Shown here piece after piece: positions 1 to 11,094 of a stretch of DNA of 64,000 bases (within the stretch, counting starts at the first letter, position 1; each line of letters opens with the position of its first letter). The stretch lies in contig JAQVVH010000001.1 in NCBI GenBank assembly GCA_028699065.1, forward strand, positions 888,326 to 952,325, written 5' to 3'. The notes beneath the pieces were generated by a model. That model ran no database searches, was not told the origin of the DNA, and worked only from the letters and a program-made list of their open reading frames with translations. This stretch comes from Gallionella sp. Its GTDB lineage: Bacteria > Pseudomonadota > Gammaproteobacteria > Burkholderiales > Gallionellaceae. The translations under genes and the position numbers were made by a program.

Positions 1-525
1 CTGTTTGCCCGAATCATGCGGCAGGCCGGCAACAAATATGGTGTCATGCTCGCCGAAAATAACCCGCCCCTCCCGCGCGCCCAGCACCGTGGGTTGCGGG
101 ATACCTGTCGCATCTTCGGTAACTAGCGGGCGACTCAGAAACGGCTCAATGGCATCGGCGGGAATGCTCGGAATCGCCTCATGTTCCCCGGTCGTTTCCC
201 GGGTGTGCGGCGACAAGCGAACGATCTCCCTGGCTGCTTCAACAACTGGCGCCCGAGCCAGAATGCCACGCTGGCGATCAAGCACAATGCGGTCGCCTGG
301 ATAAATCCAGTGCGGGTCGCGGATGCTGTCCTTGTTTACACCCCACAGGTAGGGCCAACGCCAGGGATCCTGAAAAAATTTTCCGGCGATGCCCCACAGC
401 GTGTCGCCTTTTACGACCACGTAGTGATCGGGCGCATCCGGTCGCAACTGAGGCGCAATCGGAGATGGGGCGGCGATTGCCGCGAGGGGCAGGAGAAAAC
501 AAATTAGCGATATAATCCGGCGCAT
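1..525 (-). CDS. LysM-domain protein, exported (5' part; cut by window edge)
   Basis: The first 175 codons are visible; the gene runs off the left end. The product starts with a basic residue pair and a hydrophobic stretch (about residues 4-19) ending in Ala-Ala, a signal peptide. Residues about 35-80 form a LysM peptidoglycan-binding repeat, with [16 protein letters not shown] and, further on, [10 protein letters not shown]. LysM proteins of this kind sit upstream of dprA and divergent from def-fmt in many betaproteobacteria, so a cell-envelope role in the periplasm is likely. No catalytic domain is visible in the part shown. The ATG is placed by the signal peptide; the gene diverges from def with about 100 bp between them. 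Confidence 0.85.
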   Translation of the reverse strand, partial: MRRIISLICFLLPLAAIAAPSPIAPQLRPDAPDHYVVVKGDTLWGIAGKFFQDPWRWPYLWGVNKDSIRDPHWIYPGDRIVLDRQRGILARAPVVEAAREIVRLSPHTRETTGEHEAIPSIPADAIEPFLSRPLVTEDATGIPQPTVLGAREGRVIFGEHDTIFVAGLPHDSGKQ

Positions 526-625
526 TGAAAACTCCAGCAGATTCAATAATAAGGGAAGCCGCAGAGCGGGCCCGCCCGATTCTGCATCCAGTGCCATCCC
601 ATTGGCAAGCATTAGTGAGAGCAAC

Positions 626-1129
626 ATGGCTATTCTGAAAATCCTCCAATATCCCGATGAGCGTTTGCATACCGTGGCGTGCAGGGTGGATCAGGTCGAC
701 GACGAAATCCGGCAGCTGGTCCGCGATATGGCTGAAACCATGTACGCCGCACAGGGCGTTGGTCTGGCGGCGACACAGGTGGATGTCCACCGGCAAGTGA
801 TTGTTGTAGATACCTCCGAAAGCAAGGATCGGTTGCAGGTGTTTATCAACCCGGAAATCCTTGCGAGCTGCGGCGAAGAGGAAAGCGAGGAAGGCTGTTT
901 ATCCGTTCCCGGTATTTATGAAAAGGTGCAGCGCGCCGAAAAAATCACCCTGAATGCGCTGAATGAAAACGGCCAACCCCTTACGCTGGAGGCGGAAGGT
1001 TTTCTCGCGGTATGTCTGCAGCACGAGATCGACCATCTGCACGGCAGGGTGTTTGTGGAACACCTGTCGCAACTCAAGCAGGGGCGCATTCGCACCAAGC
1101 TGAAAAAACGTCAGCGCGAAAACCTGTAA
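626..1129 (+). CDS. def: Peptide deformylase
   Basis: Removes the N-formyl group from nascent proteins; a cytoplasmic Fe2+/Zn2+ hydrolase. All three family motifs are present: GVGLA (residues 44-48), EGCLS with the metal-ligand Cys91, and HEIDH with His133, Glu134 and His137. At 167 residues it has the usual length. An in-frame TTG 24 bases upstream is possible, but the ATG begins exactly at the conserved [11 protein letters not shown] start and has GTGAGAG upstream. It is followed 14 bases later by fmt; the two enzymes handle opposite ends of the same formyl-methionine cycle, and this pairing is the classic operon. Confidence 0.97.
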   Translation: MAILKILQYPDERLHTVACRVDQVDDEIRQLVRDMAETMYAAQGVGLAATQVDVHRQVIVVDTSESKDRLQVFINPEILASCGEEESEEGCLSVPGIYEKVQRAEKITLNALNENGQPLTLEAEGFLAVCLQHEIDHLHGRVFVEHLSQLKQGRIRTKLKKRQRENL

Positions 1130-1143
1130 CGCGGGACAACACT

Positions 1144-2070
1144 GTGAAAATTATTTTTGCCGGCACCCCTCACTTTGCGGCCAGCGCTTTGCAGGCGCTA
1201 TTGGGAAAACACCAGATTGCGGCCGTACTTACCCAGCCGGACAGGCCGGCCGGTCGCGGCATGCAGTTGAGCCAAAGTCCCGTGAAACAACTTGCGCTGC
1301 AACACGAACTCCCGGTCTTGCAACCCCTTTCCCTGAAAAACGAGGCCATCCAGCAGACGCTCGGCGCACTGAATGCAGACGTCATGGTGGTGGCTGCCTA
1401 CGGCTTGATTTTACCGGGGGCTGTACTCGCGATGCCCCGTTACGGCTGTCTCAACATCCACGCCTCTCTTTTGCCGCGCTGGCGCGGTGCCGCACCGATT
1501 CAGCGCGCCATTCTCGCCGGCGACAAGGAAACCGGGATTACCATCATGCAAATGGATGAAGGATTGGATACCGGTGCGATGTTGCTCCGGCGCGCCTGCC
1601 CGATCAGCGGGGAAGACACCGCAACAACATTGCATGACACCCTGGCCGCACTGGGGGCGAGCTGTCTTCTCGAGGCGCTGGAATTACTCGAGCAGGGCAA
1701 GCTGATTCCCCAAGCGCAGGACGACGCGATGGCCTGCTATGCCGCCAAGCTGCAGAAGAGCGAGGCTGGCATCGACTGGACTCGGCCGGCGGAAGAAATC
1801 CATCGGGCTATTCGCGCCTTTAATCCTTTCCCGGGTAGCGTTACCAACCTGGCGAATGTGCCGGGGATAAAAATCTGGCGCAGCAGCCTGCAGTCGAAGC
1901 ACAGCGGTTTACCCGGCGGGGTGTTGCAAGTCGGCAAATCCGGAATTCTTGTTGCTTGCGGCATCGGCGCGCTGAATCTTGAAACGCTACAAAAACCGGG
2001 CGGCAAACCCCAACCGGTGCAACAGTTTTTGCAATCTGTCCCAGTCGCGGTCGGCGACCAATTCACCTGA
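1144..2070 (+). CDS. fmt: Methionyl-tRNA formyltransferase
   Basis: Transfers a formyl group from 10-formyl-tetrahydrofolate to Met-tRNAfMet. The N-terminal formyltransferase fold carries the conserved catalytic Asn and His in LNIHASLLPRWRGAAPIQ and the Asp in MQMDEGLDTG; the C-terminal part is the tRNA-binding domain. The product is 308 residues, normal for the family. The GTG start is chosen because the protein then begins MKIIFAGTPHFA, the family's N-terminus; an open frame continues upstream inside def but is not conserved. Its stop overlaps the rsmB start as TGATG, so the two genes are probably translationally coupled. Confidence 0.96.
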   Translation: MKIIFAGTPHFAASALQALLGKHQIAAVLTQPDRPAGRGMQLSQSPVKQLALQHELPVLQPLSLKNEAIQQTLGALNADVMVVAAYGLILPGAVLAMPRYGCLNIHASLLPRWRGAAPIQRAILAGDKETGITIMQMDEGLDTGAMLLRRACPISGEDTATTLHDTLAALGASCLLEALELLEQGKLIPQAQDDAMACYAAKLQKSEAGIDWTRPAEEIHRAIRAFNPFPGSVTNLANVPGIKIWRSSLQSKHSGLPGGVLQVGKSGILVACGIGALNLETLQKPGGKPQPVQQFLQSVPVAVGDQFT

Positions 2071-3344
2071 TGTGGCAGGTACAGAATGCGGCGGCGCAGG
2101 TCGTACAGCACGTTTTGCTTCAGGGACGCAACCTGGATCGGGCGCTGGAGCAGGCGCAGCGTTCCCGTCGCGACTGGACGCCGGCACGACTGGCGGCATT
2201 GCAGGACCTGAGTTTTGGAACCGTGCGTTTTTACGGACGACTGAGGGCCCTACTGGCCGAGCTTGCCCACAAACCCGTTTCCGACCCCCGCTTGCAACAC
2301 CTTTTGCTGGTTGCGCTTTACCAGCTTTTCTACGGCAAATCGGCGCATCACGCGATCGTTGATCACGCGGTCAAAGCGGCGCGAGAAATCAACCCGCGTA
2401 CGGCCGGACTGACGAATGCAATTCTGCGCAACGCATTGCGCGAGCGCGAGTCGCTGTGGGCGAAAACCGAAACCGATGAGGCAGCCAGATTCAACCATCC
2501 GGCCTGGTGGATTGCACAGCTTCGCCGGCAATACGGCGCGCACGCCGAGGCGGTTTTGGAGGCGGGCAATCAGCATCCGCCTATGGTGTTGCGGGTTAAT
2601 CAGCGCGTAACGACAGCAACGGCTTATCTTGAGCGTCTCACCGCTGCGGAGATTGGCGCAAAACAAATCGGGCCCACGGCGCTCCTGCTGGAAAAGCCGG
2701 TTGGGGTGGACAGGTTGCCGGGGTTTTTCGACGGCGTTGTTTCCGTTCAGGATGCGGGCGCGCAGCTGGCCGCCCCACTGTTGGATGTGCATGAGGGCAT
2801 GCGGGTGCTGGATGCTTGTGCCGCGCCCGGAGGTAAAACCGCCCATATTCTGGAATTGGCGCAGGTGGAAATGCTTGCGCTGGACAAGGATGAACAGCGA
2901 CTAACCCGCGTGGCGGAAAATCTGCAGCGACTTAAATTGCCTGGTCAACTCCGCGTGGGTGATGCCGCGCATCCGGAAAGCTGGTGGGACGGCCAGCCGT
3001 TCGAGCGAATTCTTGCTGACGTACCCTGCTCCGCTTCCGGTGTAGTACGCCGACATCCCGACATCAAGTGGTTGCGCCGCCCGGAAGATGTAACCGGGTT
3101 TGCGGCCCAGCAGTCCGGAATTTTGTCTGCATTGTGGCGACTGCTGGCGCAAGATGGTAAATTGCTCTACGCCACCTGCTCGGTTTTCGCGCAGGAAAAC
3201 GAGCAGGTCATTGCGAATTTTCTTGATGATCACCCGGATGCGCAACGCTTGCCGCTCGCACTGCCGGACCACAGCCAGGGACAAATACTACCGAATGAAC
3301 AGCGCGACGGGTTCTTTTATGCGTTACTGCACAAGACTGCTTAG
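2070..3344 (+). CDS. rsmB: 16S rRNA (cytosine-967-C5)-methyltransferase
   Basis: Methylates C967 of 16S rRNA using S-adenosylmethionine. The N-terminal NusB-like RNA-binding domain (about residues 1-140) is followed by a SAM methyltransferase domain with DACAAPGGKT (SAM binding), DVPCSASG and YATCSVF; the PC and TC cysteines are the catalytic pair. Length (424 residues) is typical. It is the third gene of the def-fmt-rsmB set found in most proteobacteria. Its 3' end overlaps the start of the DUF4390 gene by about 26 bases in another frame. Confidence 0.95.
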   Translation: MWQVQNAAAQVVQHVLLQGRNLDRALEQAQRSRRDWTPARLAALQDLSFGTVRFYGRLRALLAELAHKPVSDPRLQHLLLVALYQLFYGKSAHHAIVDHAVKAAREINPRTAGLTNAILRNALRERESLWAKTETDEAARFNHPAWWIAQLRRQYGAHAEAVLEAGNQHPPMVLRVNQRVTTATAYLERLTAAEIGAKQIGPTALLLEKPVGVDRLPGFFDGVVSVQDAGAQLAAPLLDVHEGMRVLDACAAPGGKTAHILELAQVEMLALDKDEQRLTRVAENLQRLKLPGQLRVGDAAHPESWWDGQPFERILADVPCSASGVVRRHPDIKWLRRPEDVTGFAAQQSGILSALWRLLAQDGKLLYATCSVFAQENEQVIANFLDDHPDAQRLPLALPDHSQGQILPNEQRDGFFYALLHKTA

Positions 3345-3885
3345 TGTGCTGTTGTTGTGCCTGAGCGCCGGTATGGCGCTGGCCGACGGTATTCAGGTCG
3401 ACAAGGTGCAGGTGCGGCAGAGCGAAGACGGTTTCCAGCTTGCGGTGGAGTACGGCGTCACGCTTAATTTTGCATTGCAACAAGCCCTGTCGCGCGGGAT
3501 CCCTTTGTACTTTGTAAGTGAGTTCTCGCTTACGCGATCACGCTGGTATTGGCTAGACGAGGACGTTTATCAAAGTGAGCAGTCCACCAAGTTTTCCTAT
3601 AACGTCCTGACCCGGCAATACCGGATTTCGCGCGGTGCGCTGTACCAAAATTTTACGAGTCTTGACGAAGCGCTCAACACCCTGTCGCGGCAGAGCTCGG
3701 GCGTAATTCCGGTTTCGTTGATGGACCGTTCGAGCAGCTACGTCGCGGAGGTTCGCCTGCGTCTGGATACGACACAATTGCCGAAGCTGCTTCAGGTCAA
3801 CGCATTGACCGGACGCGATTGGAATCTGGATTCCGATACCTATCGCTGGGCGGTTCGTTTTAACGGCGAAGGGCAACCGGAGTAA
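3319..3885 (+). CDS. DUF4390 protein, exported, in ntrYX operon
   Basis: A 188-residue protein whose first 24 residues are a signal peptide ([16 protein letters not shown]), so it is probably periplasmic. The rest matches what is known as DUF4390 by length, by position directly before ntrY in betaproteobacteria and by motifs such as SRWYWLDE and RQYRISRG; no biochemical function is known. The start chosen is the ATG giving a clean signal peptide; an ATG eight codons upstream is also possible. It overlaps the rsmB end and lies five bases before ntrY, so it may act as a periplasmic partner of the NtrY sensor. That role is inference from position only. Confidence 0.8.
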   Translation: MRYCTRLLSVLLLCLSAGMALADGIQVDKVQVRQSEDGFQLAVEYGVTLNFALQQALSRGIPLYFVSEFSLTRSRWYWLDEDVYQSEQSTKFSYNVLTRQYRISRGALYQNFTSLDEALNTLSRQSSGVIPVSLMDRSSSYVAEVRLRLDTTQLPKLLQVNALTGRDWNLDSDTYRWAVRFNGEGQPE

Positions 3886-3890
3886 CTGGC

Positions 3891-6008
3891 GTGCGCAATC
3901 TGATTTTCTTCAGCATCATCGCCAGCATCGTATTGCTGTATCTGCTGTCGGGTAACAGTGCCAACAGCGAGGCGCTGTCACTTAATTACTACAGCGTGCT
4001 AACACTCACGGGAATCCTCGCGTTCGGCCTGACCGGGCTGGTGGGCTATCAGCTTTGGGGCCTGAAAAACAAGCTGCGCAACAAGGTGTTTGGTGCCAAG
4101 TTAACGTTGCGGCTGGTGGTGTTTTTCACCGCGATTGCGGTTGTCCCCGGCGTGGTCGTATATGCGGCTTCCGTGCAGTTCCTCGGCAAAAGCATCGAGT
4201 CATGGTTCGATGTCCGGGTTGAAAAAGCGCTGGAAGGTGGCCTTAATTTGGGCCGGAACAGCCTCGACAATAGCCTTGCCGAGCTGACCAAAAAAACACA
4301 GTTCATCGGCTTGCTACTTGCGGAAAAGCGCCCGGAACAATTTCAGCGTTCACTCGAGCAACTCATCGACGAACGCGTCGCGCAGGAGTCGGCGCTGTTT
4401 TCCGTCAAGGGCAACCTGGTTGCATTTGCCTCAAAAACCGGGGCCTTGTTACCCGAAATGCCCGACCGCGAGATGCTCGCGGTAACCCTTAAAAACGGAG
4501 AATATGCGGTTACGGACACCCTGGCGGGCAAGGGGCTGACGCTGCGCTCGCTTGTGCTGGTCAATTCGAATACCCATAACGGACGGTATATTCTTCAGTT
4601 CACGCAGCCCGTCCCGAAGCAGATTCAATCGGATGCCGAAACCGTGCAGTCGGTCTATCAGGATTACCAGGAGCTCACCCTGTCCCGGCTTGGTTTAAAG
4701 CGCCTGTATGCCATTACGCTGACCTTATCCCTGTTGGTTGTGTTGCTAGCCTCACTCTCAACCGCTTTTTACATTAGCGAGCGACTCGGGGGGTCGCTGC
4801 AGGCGCTGGCAGCCGGAACGCGCGCCGTGGCTCAGGGAGATTTCACCGGACAATATCCCGTGCAGAGCAGTGACGAGCTGGGTGCGCTGACTGGGCTGTT
4901 TAATCAAATGACTTATCAATTGGCCGAAGAACGCCGTGCCAGTGAACAGCGCCGCCGGGAAGTCGAGGATGCAAAAGGCCATCTTGAAAGTGTGCTGACC
5001 CACTTGTCGTCAGGCGTGGTGGCGCTCGATGAACACCTGCGCTTGCGCTCGGTGAATCCCAGCGCGGAACAGATTCTGGATTTGCCCCTGCATGACTTGT
5101 TGCGCTTGACGTTGAGTCAGATCGCTGAGAAGCACGCCCTGATGGCGCCTTTCTGCGAGACAGTGATCGCGGCGTTTTCCTCGGCGGACGGCGGCGAATG
5201 GGAGCGGCAGATCGAGCGCCTGAGCCGGAACGGCGTGCAGATTCTGCTCATGCGCGGGACACGATTGCCGCGCGGGGGCAGCAATGGATATGTGGTGGTT
5301 TTCGACGATATCAGCCATTTGTTACAGGCAGAACGCCAGGCCGCCTGGGGTGAAGTGGCGAGGCGGTTGGCGCACGAAATCAAGAATCCACTAACGCCTA
5401 TCCAGCTTTCGGCGGAACGGTTGCAGCATAAGCTGAGCGAGCGCCTGGAACCCGCGGACGCCCAGTTGCTGGCGCGGGCTACCCAGACAATCGTGAGCCA
5501 GGTCGGTGCCATGAAAAATATGGTCAGCGATTTTGCCAACTATGCTCGGGGCCCTGCACTCAAACTCTCTCGATTGGATGTGCACAAGCTGATCCGGGAA
5601 GTTCTGGGGCTGTACGAGGCGAATGCCGTGCCGATCACCCTGAGGCTTGAGGCCGTTTGCAGTGAGGTGAATGGTGATGCCACCCGCCTGCGACAGGTGA
5701 TCCACAACTTGTTGCAGAATGCGCAGGATGCTTTGCACGGCGTGGAGAGTGGACAGGTTCTGCTGGCCACCCGACAGGCCGGAACAGCGCTGCACTTATC
5801 TATTGAGGACAACGGCAGCGGATTTTCCGAGGCGGTTTTGACGCGTGCTTTTGAGCCTTACATGACGACAAAAACCAAAGGGACGGGCCTGGGGTTGGCT
5901 ATTGTCAAAAAAATTGTTGAAGAACATGGCGGGCGAATTTCACTGGAAAATCGTCCCGAGGGTGGCGCCCGAGTCAATATCAAATTGCCGTTGATGGAGG
6001 AAGCATAA
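3891..6008 (+). CDS. ntrY: Sensor histidine kinase NtrY
   Basis: A 705-residue inner-membrane sensor kinase. Transmembrane segments lie near residues 5-22, 35-57, 72-95 and 270-295, with a periplasmic sensor region of about 175 residues before the last one. Next come a HAMP domain ([21 protein letters not shown]), a PAS domain (about 365-470), the phospho-acceptor motif [15 protein letters not shown], and an ATPase domain with [16 protein letters not shown] and GTGLGLAIV. NtrY/NtrX systems respond to nitrogen or redox/oxygen status. It starts with GTG and its stop overlaps the ntrX start (TAATG), so kinase and regulator are coupled. Confidence 0.93.
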   Translation: MRNLIFFSIIASIVLLYLLSGNSANSEALSLNYYSVLTLTGILAFGLTGLVGYQLWGLKNKLRNKVFGAKLTLRLVVFFTAIAVVPGVVVYAASVQFLGKSIESWFDVRVEKALEGGLNLGRNSLDNSLAELTKKTQFIGLLLAEKRPEQFQRSLEQLIDERVAQESALFSVKGNLVAFASKTGALLPEMPDREMLAVTLKNGEYAVTDTLAGKGLTLRSLVLVNSNTHNGRYILQFTQPVPKQIQSDAETVQSVYQDYQELTLSRLGLKRLYAITLTLSLLVVLLASLSTAFYISERLGGSLQALAAGTRAVAQGDFTGQYPVQSSDELGALTGLFNQMTYQLAEERRASEQRRREVEDAKGHLESVLTHLSSGVVALDEHLRLRSVNPSAEQILDLPLHDLLRLTLSQIAEKHALMAPFCETVIAAFSSADGGEWERQIERLSRNGVQILLMRGTRLPRGGSNGYVVVFDDISHLLQAERQAAWGEVARRLAHEIKNPLTPIQLSAERLQHKLSERLEPADAQLLARATQTIVSQVGAMKNMVSDFANYARGPALKLSRLDVHKLIREVLGLYEANAVPITLRLEAVCSEVNGDATRLRQVIHNLLQNAQDALHGVESGQVLLATRQAGTALHLSIEDNGSGFSEAVLTRAFEPYMTTKTKGTGLGLAIVKKIVEEHGGRISLENRPEGGARVNIKLPLMEEA

Positions 6009-6658
6009 TGGCGAGCAAACGCATTCTGGTCGTGGATGATGAAATTGGTATCCGCGAATTGTTGTCGGAAATCCTGTTCGATGAAGGCTATCAGGTTGAT
6101 CTTGCGGAGAACGCCGAGGCTGCCCGTAAATTCAGGCATGAACACGAACCCGATCTGGTGCTGCTGGATATCTGGATGCCGGATACCGACGGTGTCACCC
6201 TACTCAAGGAGTGGGTGGCGCAAGACCTGCTGACCATGCCGGTCGTCATGATGTCCGGTCATGGCACTATCGAAACCGCCGTGGAGGCCACCCGGATTGG
6301 TGCGGTGGATTTTCTGGAAAAGCCGGTTTCCATGCAGAAACTGCTGGGTACTGTGGCCAAGGCCATCAAGGAAGGGGCCCCGCAGCTGCCAGTGTTGGCA
6401 GAGAATCCCGATGATTTGACAATCACGGTGGAGATCGACGGCCAGCCGCAGGAATTTGCATTGCCGCTGGAATTGCCGCTTCGCGATGCGCGTGACCATT
6501 TCGATGCATTTTATTTTGATTACCACATGCAAAAGGAAGGCGGCAATGTCAGCCGGGTCGCGGAAAAAGTCGGGCTGGAGCGCACGCATTTGTATCGCAA
6601 ACTGAAACAGCTGGGCATTCGCTTCCCGAAAAAAGACAAGGAAGCCGAATCTCAATAG
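6008..6658 (+). CDS. NtrX-like response regulator lacking the AAA+ domain
   Basis: A 216-residue regulator with a receiver domain (phospho-acceptor Asp54 in LLDIWMPDTDG, conserved Lys105) and a C-terminal Fis-type helix-turn-helix (about residues 180-204, NVSRVAEKVGLERTHLYRKL). Classical NtrX is about 430-460 residues with a sigma54-interacting AAA+ ATPase between these parts; here the receiver is joined by about 50 residues to the segment LRDARDHFDAFYF, which normally follows the ATPase. No GAFTGA loop or Walker motif is present. It can therefore bind DNA and be phosphorylated, but probably cannot remodel sigma54 polymerase. It is the partner of the NtrY encoded just upstream; no frameshift is visible. 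Confidence 0.85.
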   Translation: MASKRILVVDDEIGIRELLSEILFDEGYQVDLAENAEAARKFRHEHEPDLVLLDIWMPDTDGVTLLKEWVAQDLLTMPVVMMSGHGTIETAVEATRIGAVDFLEKPVSMQKLLGTVAKAIKEGAPQLPVLAENPDDLTITVEIDGQPQEFALPLELPLRDARDHFDAFYFDYHMQKEGGNVSRVAEKVGLERTHLYRKLKQLGIRFPKKDKEAESQ

Positions 6659-6680
6659 TCAACTATAGGCTGTCCGCCGG

Positions 6681-6709
6681 TTGCCCTAATCGGTACCCTG
6701 CGGCATAAT
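6681..6709 (+). promoter_or_regulatory. Candidate sigma70 promoter for the tkt operon
   Basis: TTGCCC (6681-6686) and CATAAT (6704-6709) are separated by exactly 17 bases in the 116-bp gap before tkt. This leaves a leader of about 60 bases with a strong AGGAGG ribosome-binding site at 6760-6765. Not verified by any start-site data. Confidence 0.45.
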
Positions 6710-6774
6710 CACCGTCCCATATAAGAATTCAACTAACCCGTCTCACACAAGAACTCTTCAGGAGGCAACAGGAA

Positions 6775-8790
6775 ATGTCCGCAACCCGCAATATCACCCC
6801 CCCAAAATACAATGACATTACCGGCGCAATTCGTATGCTGGCAGTGGATGCTGTTCAAAAAGCAAACTCCGGCCACCCGGGCGCTCCCATGGGTATGGCG
6901 GAAATTGCAGATGTGCTGTGGAATCGGCATCTGCGCCACAATCCTGCCAATCCGAAATGGCCGGATCGCGACCGCTTCATCCTGTCCAACGGACATGGCT
7001 CGATGCTGGTTTACGCGCTGTTGCACCTGTCCGGCTACGACCTGCCGATCGAAGAGCTGAAGCGTTTCCGCCAAATGCATTCCAAAACACCGGGGCACCC
7101 TGAGTACGGTTACACGCCTGGCGTGGAAACGACCGGGGGGCCGCTGGGTCAGGGCATCACCAACGCGGTGGGCATGGCGATGGCCGAAAAACTGCTGGCC
7201 AACGAATTCAACAAGCCGGGCCACGAGATTGTCAACCACCACACCTACGTGTTCCTGGGCGACGGCTGCATGATGGAAGGTATCTCCCACGAAGCCTGCG
7301 CACTGGCCGGCACTTGGGGTCTGGGTAAGCTGGTTGCCTTCTGGGATGACAACAATATTTCCATCGACGGCCACATTGACGGCTGGTACACCGACGACAC
7401 CGCCAAGCGTTTCGAAGCTTACGGCTGGCATGTAATCGCCGATGTTCAGGGTCATGATTCCGAAGCGATCAATGCCGCGATTGAAGAGGCCAAGAAAGTC
7501 ACGGACAAACCAACCCTGGTCTGCTGCAAAACCATCATCGGTGCAGGTTCCCCGAACAAGGAAGGTACGCACGACGTGCACGGCGCTGCGCTGGGTGATG
7601 CCGAAGTTGCCGCAACCCGCGAACACATCGGCTGGAAATATCCCCCGTTCGAAATCCCCACGCACGTTTACGAGGCGTGGGATGCGCGCACCAAGGGCGA
7701 AGGTCTGGAAAAGCTGTGGAATAACAAATTTGCAGAATACAAAGCCGCTTTCCCGAAAGAGGCCGCCGAGTTCGAGCGTCGTATCAATAACCAGTTGCCG
7801 GCCAACTGGGCTGCCCACGCTGCCGAGTTCATCGCCAAGACCAACGAAAAGGCCGAGACCATCGCCACTCGCAAGGCCTCGCAGAATGCCATCAACGGTT
7901 TGCAACCCGCCCTGCCTGAATTCCTGGGTGGCTCCGCCGACCTGACCGGCTCCAACCTGACCAACTGGACAGGCGCGCACCACGTTTCCGGCAAGAAGCC
8001 CGGTAACTACATCAGCTACGGCGTGCGTGAATTCGGTATGTCGCACATCATGAACGGCATGGCGCTGCACGGCGGCTTCCTGCCCTTCGGAGGCACGTTC
8101 CTGATGTTCTCCGAATATGCCCGCAACGCGATCCGCATGTCCGCACTGATGAAGCAGCGCGTGATTTATGTGTTCACCCACGACTCCATCGGTCTGGGCG
8201 AAGACGGTCCGACCCACCAGCCGGTCGAGCAAACTGCAACCCTGCGCTACATTCCGAACATGGAACTCTGGCGCCCCTGCGACACCGTGGAATCCGCGGT
8301 GGCGTGGACGGCCGCGGTTGAGCGTCGCGACGGCCCGTCCAGTCTGATTTTCAGCCGCCAGAATCTGGCGTTCCAGAAACGTACCGATGAGCAAATCGCC
8401 CAGATTCGCAAGGGCGGCTACGTGTTGTCCGAAGCTGCGGACGGCAAGCCCAAGGTTGTGCTGATTGCCACCGGTTCCGAAATTGATCTGGCCATCAAGG
8501 CGCAGGCAGCGCTGGCCGCCGACGGCATCAGTGCCCGCGTGGTTTCCATGCCTTCCACCAATGTGTTCGACAAGCAGGATCAGGCGTATCGTGACAGCGT
8601 TTTGCCGCAGGGCATCAAGCGCGTCGCCATTGAAGCCGGTGTGACCGGCGGCTGGTACAAATACGTTGGCACAGACGGTGCTGTGGTGGGTATGGATTGC
8701 TTCGGCGAATCCGCGCCGGCCGGCGAGTTGTTCAAACATTTTGGCTTTACTGTCGAGAATATCGTCAGCAAGGCCAAGGGTGTTTTGTAA
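6775..8790 (+). CDS. tkt: Transketolase
   Basis: Thiamine-diphosphate enzyme moving two-carbon units between sugar phosphates; in autotrophs it serves the regeneration arm of the Calvin cycle (there called cbbT). At 671 residues it is full length. Visible family features are the N-terminal [11 protein letters not shown], the ThDP/Mg2+ motif [16 protein letters not shown], the central [15 protein letters not shown] and the C-terminal domain with [10 protein letters not shown]. It heads the tkt-gap-pgk-pyk-fba operon behind a strong Shine-Dalgarno sequence. A long open frame on the opposite strand is only its shadow. Confidence 0.96.
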   Translation: MSATRNITPPKYNDITGAIRMLAVDAVQKANSGHPGAPMGMAEIADVLWNRHLRHNPANPKWPDRDRFILSNGHGSMLVYALLHLSGYDLPIEELKRFRQMHSKTPGHPEYGYTPGVETTGGPLGQGITNAVGMAMAEKLLANEFNKPGHEIVNHHTYVFLGDGCMMEGISHEACALAGTWGLGKLVAFWDDNNISIDGHIDGWYTDDTAKRFEAYGWHVIADVQGHDSEAINAAIEEAKKVTDKPTLVCCKTIIGAGSPNKEGTHDVHGAALGDAEVAATREHIGWKYPPFEIPTHVYEAWDARTKGEGLEKLWNNKFAEYKAAFPKEAAEFERRINNQLPANWAAHAAEFIAKTNEKAETIATRKASQNAINGLQPALPEFLGGSADLTGSNLTNWTGAHHVSGKKPGNYISYGVREFGMSHIMNGMALHGGFLPFGGTFLMFSEYARNAIRMSALMKQRVIYVFTHDSIGLGEDGPTHQPVEQTATLRYIPNMELWRPCDTVESAVAWTAAVERRDGPSSLIFSRQNLAFQKRTDEQIAQIRKGGYVLSEAADGKPKVVLIATGSEIDLAIKAQAALAADGISARVVSMPSTNVFDKQDQAYRDSVLPQGIKRVAIEAGVTGGWYKYVGTDGAVVGMDCFGESAPAGELFKHFGFTVENIVSKAKGVL

Positions 8791-8808
8791 GCAGAATTAA
8801 ATCACTAA

Positions 8809-9825
<1,017 letters not shown>

Positions 9826-9838
9826 GGTGTTCGATGAA

Positions 9839-9862
9839 GGGCTGGCGGGTGCCAGCCCTTTT
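9839..9862 (+). terminator. Terminator-like hairpin between gap and pgk
   Basis: GGGCTGGC (9839-9846) pairs perfectly with GCCAGCCC (9851-9858) around a four-base loop and is followed by TTTT. The T run is short, so partial read-through to pgk is plausible. Confidence 0.5.
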
Positions 9863-9893
9863 CCCTTGTAAGAACTGAATCAAAGGAATCATC

Positions 9894-11072
9894 ATGTCTG
9901 TGATCAAAATGACCGATCTGGATCTGAAGGGCAAACGTGTCCTGATCCGCTCCGATTTGAATGTGCCCGTCAAGGATGGCAAAGTCACCTCCGACGCCCG
10001 TATTACCGCCTCCATGGCCACCATCAACTTCGCGCTGAATGCCGGCGCGCGCGTGATGGTCACTTCCCACCTGGGTCGTCCGACCGAAGGTGAGTTTTCC
10101 GAAGAAAATTCGCTCAAGCCCGTGGCCGACACCATCGCCAACAAACTGGGCAAGCCGGTGCGCCTGATTCGTGACTGGGTGGACGGTGGCTTTGACGTCG
10201 CCGAAGGCGAACTCGTACTGCTGGAAAACTGCCGCATCAACAAGGGCGAAAAGAAAAACGTCGAAGAAACCGCGAAAAAATATGCCGCCCTGTGCGACAT
10301 TTTCGTCATGGACGCTTTTGGCACTGCGCACCGTGCGGAAGCTTCCACGTACGGCGTGGCACAGTTTGCACCCGTAGCCGCCGCCGGCATTTTGCTGACA
10401 GGTGAACTCGATGCGCTGGCGAAGGCCTTGGCCAATCCGGCACGTCCCATGGTCGCAATTGTGGGCGGCTCCAAGGTTTCCACCAAGCTGACCGTGCTCG
10501 AAGCGCTATCCGAAAAATGTGACCAGCTCGTCGTTGGCGGCGGCATCGCCAACACCTTCATCAAGGCGACCGGCGGCAACGTCGGCAAGTCGCTGTGCGA
10601 AGACGACCTGGTCCCGACCGCTCAAGCATTGATGGCCAAAATGACGGCGCGCGGCGCCACCATTCCGGTTGCCGTTGACGTGGTTTGCGGCAAGAAATTC
10701 GATGCCAATGAGCCCGCCGTTCTGAAAAACGTGGGCGAAGTTGCCGATGACGACATGATTTTCGACATTGGCCCCAAGAGCACGCAAGAGCTGGTGGACA
10801 TCATCATGAAGGCCGGCACCGTGGTTTGGAACGGCCCGGTCGGCGTGTTCGAGTTCGACCAATTCGGCGATGGCACCAAGGCAATTGCCCAAGCGATTGC
10901 CGATACCAACGCATTCACTTTGGCTGGTGGTGGAGACACCATCGCCGCAATCCAGAAGTACGACATCTATGACAAGGTGTCCTACATTTCCACCGCAGGC
11001 GGTGCCTTCCTCGAATACCTCGAAGGCAAGACCCTGCCGGCAGTGGCAATCCTGGAAGAGCGCGCCAAGTAA
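9894..11072 (+). CDS. pgk: Phosphoglycerate kinase
   Basis: Transfers phosphate between 1,3-bisphosphoglycerate and ADP, or the reverse during CO2 fixation. The 392-residue two-domain protein shows [18 protein letters not shown] and the [11 protein letters not shown] segment, [10 protein letters not shown] in the nucleotide domain, and the C-terminal GGGDTIAAI. Length is normal. It lies in the tkt-gap-pgk-pyk-fba operon with AAAGGAA before the ATG. Because the same enzyme serves glycolysis and the Calvin cycle, a second copy is not required; whether one exists elsewhere cannot be seen here. Confidence 0.96.
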   Translation: MSVIKMTDLDLKGKRVLIRSDLNVPVKDGKVTSDARITASMATINFALNAGARVMVTSHLGRPTEGEFSEENSLKPVADTIANKLGKPVRLIRDWVDGGFDVAEGELVLLENCRINKGEKKNVEETAKKYAALCDIFVMDAFGTAHRAEASTYGVAQFAPVAAAGILLTGELDALAKALANPARPMVAIVGGSKVSTKLTVLEALSEKCDQLVVGGGIANTFIKATGGNVGKSLCEDDLVPTAQALMAKMTARGATIPVAVDVVCGKKFDANEPAVLKNVGEVADDDMIFDIGPKSTQELVDIIMKAGTVVWNGPVGVFEFDQFGDGTKAIAQAIADTNAFTLAGGGDTIAAIQKYDIYDKVSYISTAGGAFLEYLEGKTLPAVAILEERAK

Positions 11073-11094
11073 GTAATCACTCACCAGGAATCAC

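Noticed and set aside
6733-8739. Long open frame (668 codons) on the minus strand
   Set aside because: It lies antiparallel to transketolase, has no family features, and is explained by codon bias of tkt.
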